Below, in pieces: positions 5,603 through 7,318 of a DNA stretch of 7,318 nucleotides (the stretch's first letter is position 1; each line of letters opens with the position of its first letter). Under the pieces are notes generated by a model. The model had not been told where the DNA came from and did not search any database. It saw nothing but the letters and a program-made list of their open reading frames with translations. The position numbers and the translations under genes are program-made. Origin of the DNA: an uncultured Chloroflexota bacterium (GTDB lineage: Bacteria > Chloroflexota > Dehalococcoidia > UBA2979); contig CADEHD010000104.1 in the NCBI GenBank assembly GCA_902827055.1, positions 1 through 7,318 of the forward strand, given 5' to 3'.

Positions 5603-6627
5603 GATGCCTCCTGCGCCTGTGCCTCGGCCGAGTCACCGTCGGCGGGCTTGCCCGTCAGCGTGAGGAACACCTCGTCCAGCGAGGGCTGGCGAAGCCCCAG
5701 GTCCTCCACCGCAACGCCGGCCTCGCTCAAGCCGGCGGCCACGCGCAGGAGCGCCGGCAGTCCATCGAGGGTGGGCGCCACGACGGTGCGCGCCCCGGCG
5801 TCGATGCTGACGTCGCGACCGGTGACGCCACGCACGACCCGCGCGGCGACCTCGAGGTCCGCGCCGTCGACGAGCGCCACGTGCACCTGGTCGCCGCCGA
5901 GCGCGCGCTTCAGTCCGCGCGTGTCGCCTCGCGCGATCACGCGCCCGTGGTCGATCACCACGATGTCGTTCGCAAGGCGCTCGGCCTCGTCCAGGTACTG
6001 CGTGGTGAGCAGGACCGTGGTCCCGCGCGTCACCAGCGTGTCGAGCACGGCCCAGAGTTCGCTGCGCGCGCGCGGGTCGAGGCCCGTCGTCGGCTCATCG
6101 AGGAACAGGACGGCGGGCTGCCCCACCAGGGTGGCTGCCAGGTCGAGGCGGCGGCGCATGCCTCCCGAGTAGGTGGAGGCCAGTCGGTCCGCGGCGTCGT
6201 CGAGCGAGAAGTCCGCGAGCAGCGCGTCGGCGCGGGCTCGGGCCTCGGCACGCGGTAGCTGATGCAGCTCGCCCAGCATCACGAGGTTCTCTCGCCCGGT
6301 CAGGAGTGGGTCCACCGTGGCGTCCTGGGCGGTGAACCCGATCCGGCGGCGCACCTCGCGGGCGTGGCTGCGCACGTCGAAGCCCGCGACCACGGCACGA
6401 CCCTCGTCGGCCTCGGAGAGGGTGGTGAGGATGCGTACGGCGGTGGTCTTGCCGGCTCCGTTGGGTCCGAGGATGGCGGTCACGGTCCCCGTCGGCACCT
6501 CGAGGTCCACGCCCGCGAGCGCGGTCATGGCGCCAAACCGCTTCACGAGGCCGCGCGCGAACACGCCGAACCCGGCCTCGGACGGCGTGGTGGGACTCGT
6601 GGCGGCGCCGTGTGTCGATGGGAGCAT
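5599..6627 (-). CDS. ABC exporter ATP-binding protein (DrrA-like)
   Basis: A 342-residue ATPase that powers the adjacent permease. In order: Walker A GPNGAGKT (54-61), Q-loop Gln101, signature YSGGM (153-157), Walker B VLFLDEPT (173-180), D-loop GLD (182-184), and the switch position, which is Gln210 in TTQYLDEAE where most ABC ATPases have His. That Gln is usual in DrrA-type proteins. The C-terminal extension ends with QPSLDEVFLTLTG (314-326), the DrrA-type hallmark. The start ATG at 6627 follows GGAGGT at a 4-base spacing; the open frame continues to 6759 but that part is Pro/Arg-rich shadow sequence. The first 20 residues precede the ABC core and look disordered (Ser/Thr/Ala/Pro). It is the first gene of the minus-strand operon and overlaps the permease by 4 bases. 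Confidence 0.94.
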   Translation of the reverse strand: MLPSTHGAATSPTTPSEAGFGVFARGLVKRFGAMTALAGVDLEVPTGTVTAILGPNGAGKTTAVRILTTLSEADEGRAVVAGFDVRSHAREVRRRIGFTAQDATVDPLLTGRENLVMLGELHQLPRAEARARADALLADFSLDDAADRLASTYSGGMRRRLDLAATLVGQPAVLFLDEPTTGLDPRARSELWAVLDTLVTRGTTVLLTTQYLDEAERLANDIVVIDHGRVIARGDTRGLKRALGGDQVHVALVDGADLEVAARVVRGVTGRDVSIDAGARTVVAPTLDGLPALLRVAAGLSEAGVAVEDLGLRQPSLDEVFLTLTGKPADGDSAEAQAQEAS

Positions 6628-6835
6628 GACACCTCCAGCGGTAGGGGGCGGTGGAGGACGACCGGCGCACGCGGCTCGCGCGGTGCGTCCGCGCACCGAC
6701 GTCCGGGTGGCGGTGATGTCAGCAGTGCCCCGGTCAGGAGGATCGCCGCTTCCTACCATCCGAGCACAATCGCCGCGATGCCGCCACCCGAATCTGGCAC
6801 AGCCGGCGCGAGCAGCGCCTGCCCGAGGCCGCTCG

Positions 6836-6841
6836 TATCAT
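6836..6841 (+). promoter_or_regulatory. Possible -10 element TATCAT upstream of cls
   Basis: TATCAT matches the -10 consensus at 5 of 6 bases against TATAAT. A transcript start 7 bases beyond it falls on the ATG at 6848, an arrangement typical of leaderless transcripts in high-GC Gram-positives. No -35 box is obvious. It is the best promoter candidate for the cls gene about 130 bases downstream. Confidence 0.35.
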
Positions 6842-6847
6842 GGGCGC

Positions 6848-6937
6848 ATGCGTCCCTCACCCCGCGGCGTGCCCCGCCTGCTCGGACGTTCCGAGGCGTC
6901 GTTCGCCGCCTCATGCACCGGGAACCGATGCCTGTGA
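6848..6937 (+). CDS. Doubtful 29-residue leader ORF upstream of cls
   Basis: An ATG six bases after TATCAT opens a 29-codon frame (MRPSPRGVPRLL... ending GNRCL) closed by TGA. It has no ribosome binding site, so it would be translated only as a leaderless message. Its composition is Arg/Ser/Pro-rich with no domain. It could be a leader peptide or chance; chance is more likely. Confidence 0.15.
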   Translation: MRPSPRGVPRLLGRSEASFAASCTGNRCL

Positions 6938-6968
6938 CCGATCGCGCGGCGAGGTCCTGACTCCGTCG

Positions 6969-7318
6969 ATGGAAGTGCTCGCCCCGGTCCTCATCGCCAC
7001 CGAGCTGATCTGCCTCGCGGTGGCGGTCTTCATCGTGATGGAGAACCGGTCGCCCCAATCGACGTTCGCGTGGGCGATCACGCTCGTCGCCTTCCCGTTC
7101 GTGGGGCTCGGACTCTACGTCCTCTTCGGGCGGAACCTGAAGGTGTTCAGCCGCGCGCGCAAGCTGGTCCGACAGGACGTGCACGCAGAGTCAGCGCTGC
7201 CGGCTCCGCACCAGGACGGGCCTGCGCAGACAATCGATCTGCTGGAGGGCGAGAGCCGCACGGTCTACAAGCGCCGGCTGCTGCAGCTCGCGCGCAACAA
7301 CTCGAACTCCGCGCTGAC
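6969..7318 (+). CDS. cls: Cardiolipin synthase, N-terminal part (PLD superfamily; cut by right window edge)
   Basis: The first 116 codons are present and no stop occurs before the edge. Cls joins two phosphatidylglycerols, or PG and PE, into cardiolipin at the inner membrane. The visible part is the typical PLDc_N anchor: TM1 (about 5-24, VLIATELICLAVAVFIV), the hallmark MENRSPQSTFAWAI (24-37), TM2 (about 33-53, ending GLGLYVLFGR), then a charged linker. The region KRRLLQLARNNSNSAL (101-116) corresponds to the stretch just before the first catalytic domain. The two HKD motifs that prove activity lie outside the window. The ATG at 6969 is the only start that gives a standard N-terminus; its GAGGT is 13 bases away, so translation may be weak or coupled to something upstream. 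It is divergent from the ABC exporter operon. Confidence 0.85.
   Translation, partial: MEVLAPVLIATELICLAVAVFIVMENRSPQSTFAWAITLVAFPFVGLGLYVLFGRNLKVFSRARKLVRQDVHAESALPAPHQDGPAQTIDLLEGESRTVYKRRLLQLARNNSNSAL

Larger units (their letters stand above)
6628..6968. other. 341-bp divergent intergenic region between the ABC exporter and cardiolipin synthase genes
   Basis: This stretch holds the leaders of two outward-facing units and no convincing protein gene. On the minus side GGAGGT (6631-6636) is the ATPase ribosome binding site. On the plus side TATCAT (6836-6841) is a possible -10 box with an ATG exactly where transcription could start (6848). A GAGGT at 6951-6955 is the nearest ribosome-binding-like site before the Cls ATG, but at 13 bases it is far for one. 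I see no long repeats, no tRNA and no clear operator palindrome. Confidence 0.6.

Noticed and set aside
5234..6172. Open frame of 312 codons on the plus strand across the ABC exporter genes
   Set aside because: Antisense to the ATPase and permease, which carry full motifs and coupled starts; the plus-strand translation is low-complexity.
6628..6759. Extension of the ATPase to a start at 6759
   Set aside because: The added 44 residues are Arg/Pro-rich, and GGAGGT sits 4 bases before the ATG at 6627, which gives a normal DrrA-type N-terminus.
6262..6960. Open frame of 232 codons on the plus strand reaching toward cls
   Set aside because: Starts inside the ATPase on the opposite strand and has no ribosome binding site or domain; the intergenic part is Arg/Pro/Ala-rich.

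Overview
This is a GC-rich (roughly 70%) bacterial chromosomal window, densely packed, with GTG starts, strong AGGAGG-type ribosome binding sites and hairpins without U-tracts between transcription units. The gene set is a single-module GlnE-like nucleotidyltransferase with ACT domains, a DrrA/DrrB-type ABC exporter, a DedA membrane protein, an SDR and a PLD-type cardiolipin synthase. This suits a high-GC lineage such as Actinomycetota or a GC-rich Chloroflexota or similar deep-branching group. The sequence gives no firm taxonomic marker, so that is inference. There is no tRNA, rRNA, CRISPR array, insertion sequence or phage gene; it reads as ordinary chromosome.

Layout, left to right. (1) The start of a minus-strand secreted protein runs off the left edge (1-135). 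(2) Divergent from it is a plus-strand pair: a single-TM protein with a tandem helical domain (214-621) overlapping by 4 bases a DedA-family membrane protein (618-1235). A perfect 7-bp hairpin follows. (3) A 719-residue protein (1311-3470) carries two ACT-like domains at its N-terminus and one GlnE-type nucleotidyltransferase module at its C-terminus. It is followed by another perfect 7-bp hairpin and a GC stem ending in TTTT. (4) An SDR oxidoreductase (3599-4405) converges, across a shared 7-bp hairpin, on a minus-strand operon. (5) In transcription order that operon is an ABC ATPase (5599-6627), its overlapping permease (4754-5602) and a small two-TM protein (4442-4696). (6) A 341-bp divergent intergenic region leads to the N-terminus of a cardiolipin synthase (6969 to the right edge).

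How the genes may work together: the ATPase and permease clearly form one exporter. The DedA pair is translationally coupled and probably acts jointly at the membrane. The ACT-GlnE protein probably transfers a nucleotide (AMP or UMP) to a nitrogen-metabolism protein in response to a small ligand, but its target cannot be read from this window. Several genes concern the envelope (DedA, ABC exporter, Cls, secreted protein), yet they form separate transcription units, so no single pathway is claimed. The best candidate for under-described biology is the ACT-ACT-GlnE protein. Second is the DedA pair, whose DedA member appears to lack two conserved charged residues.
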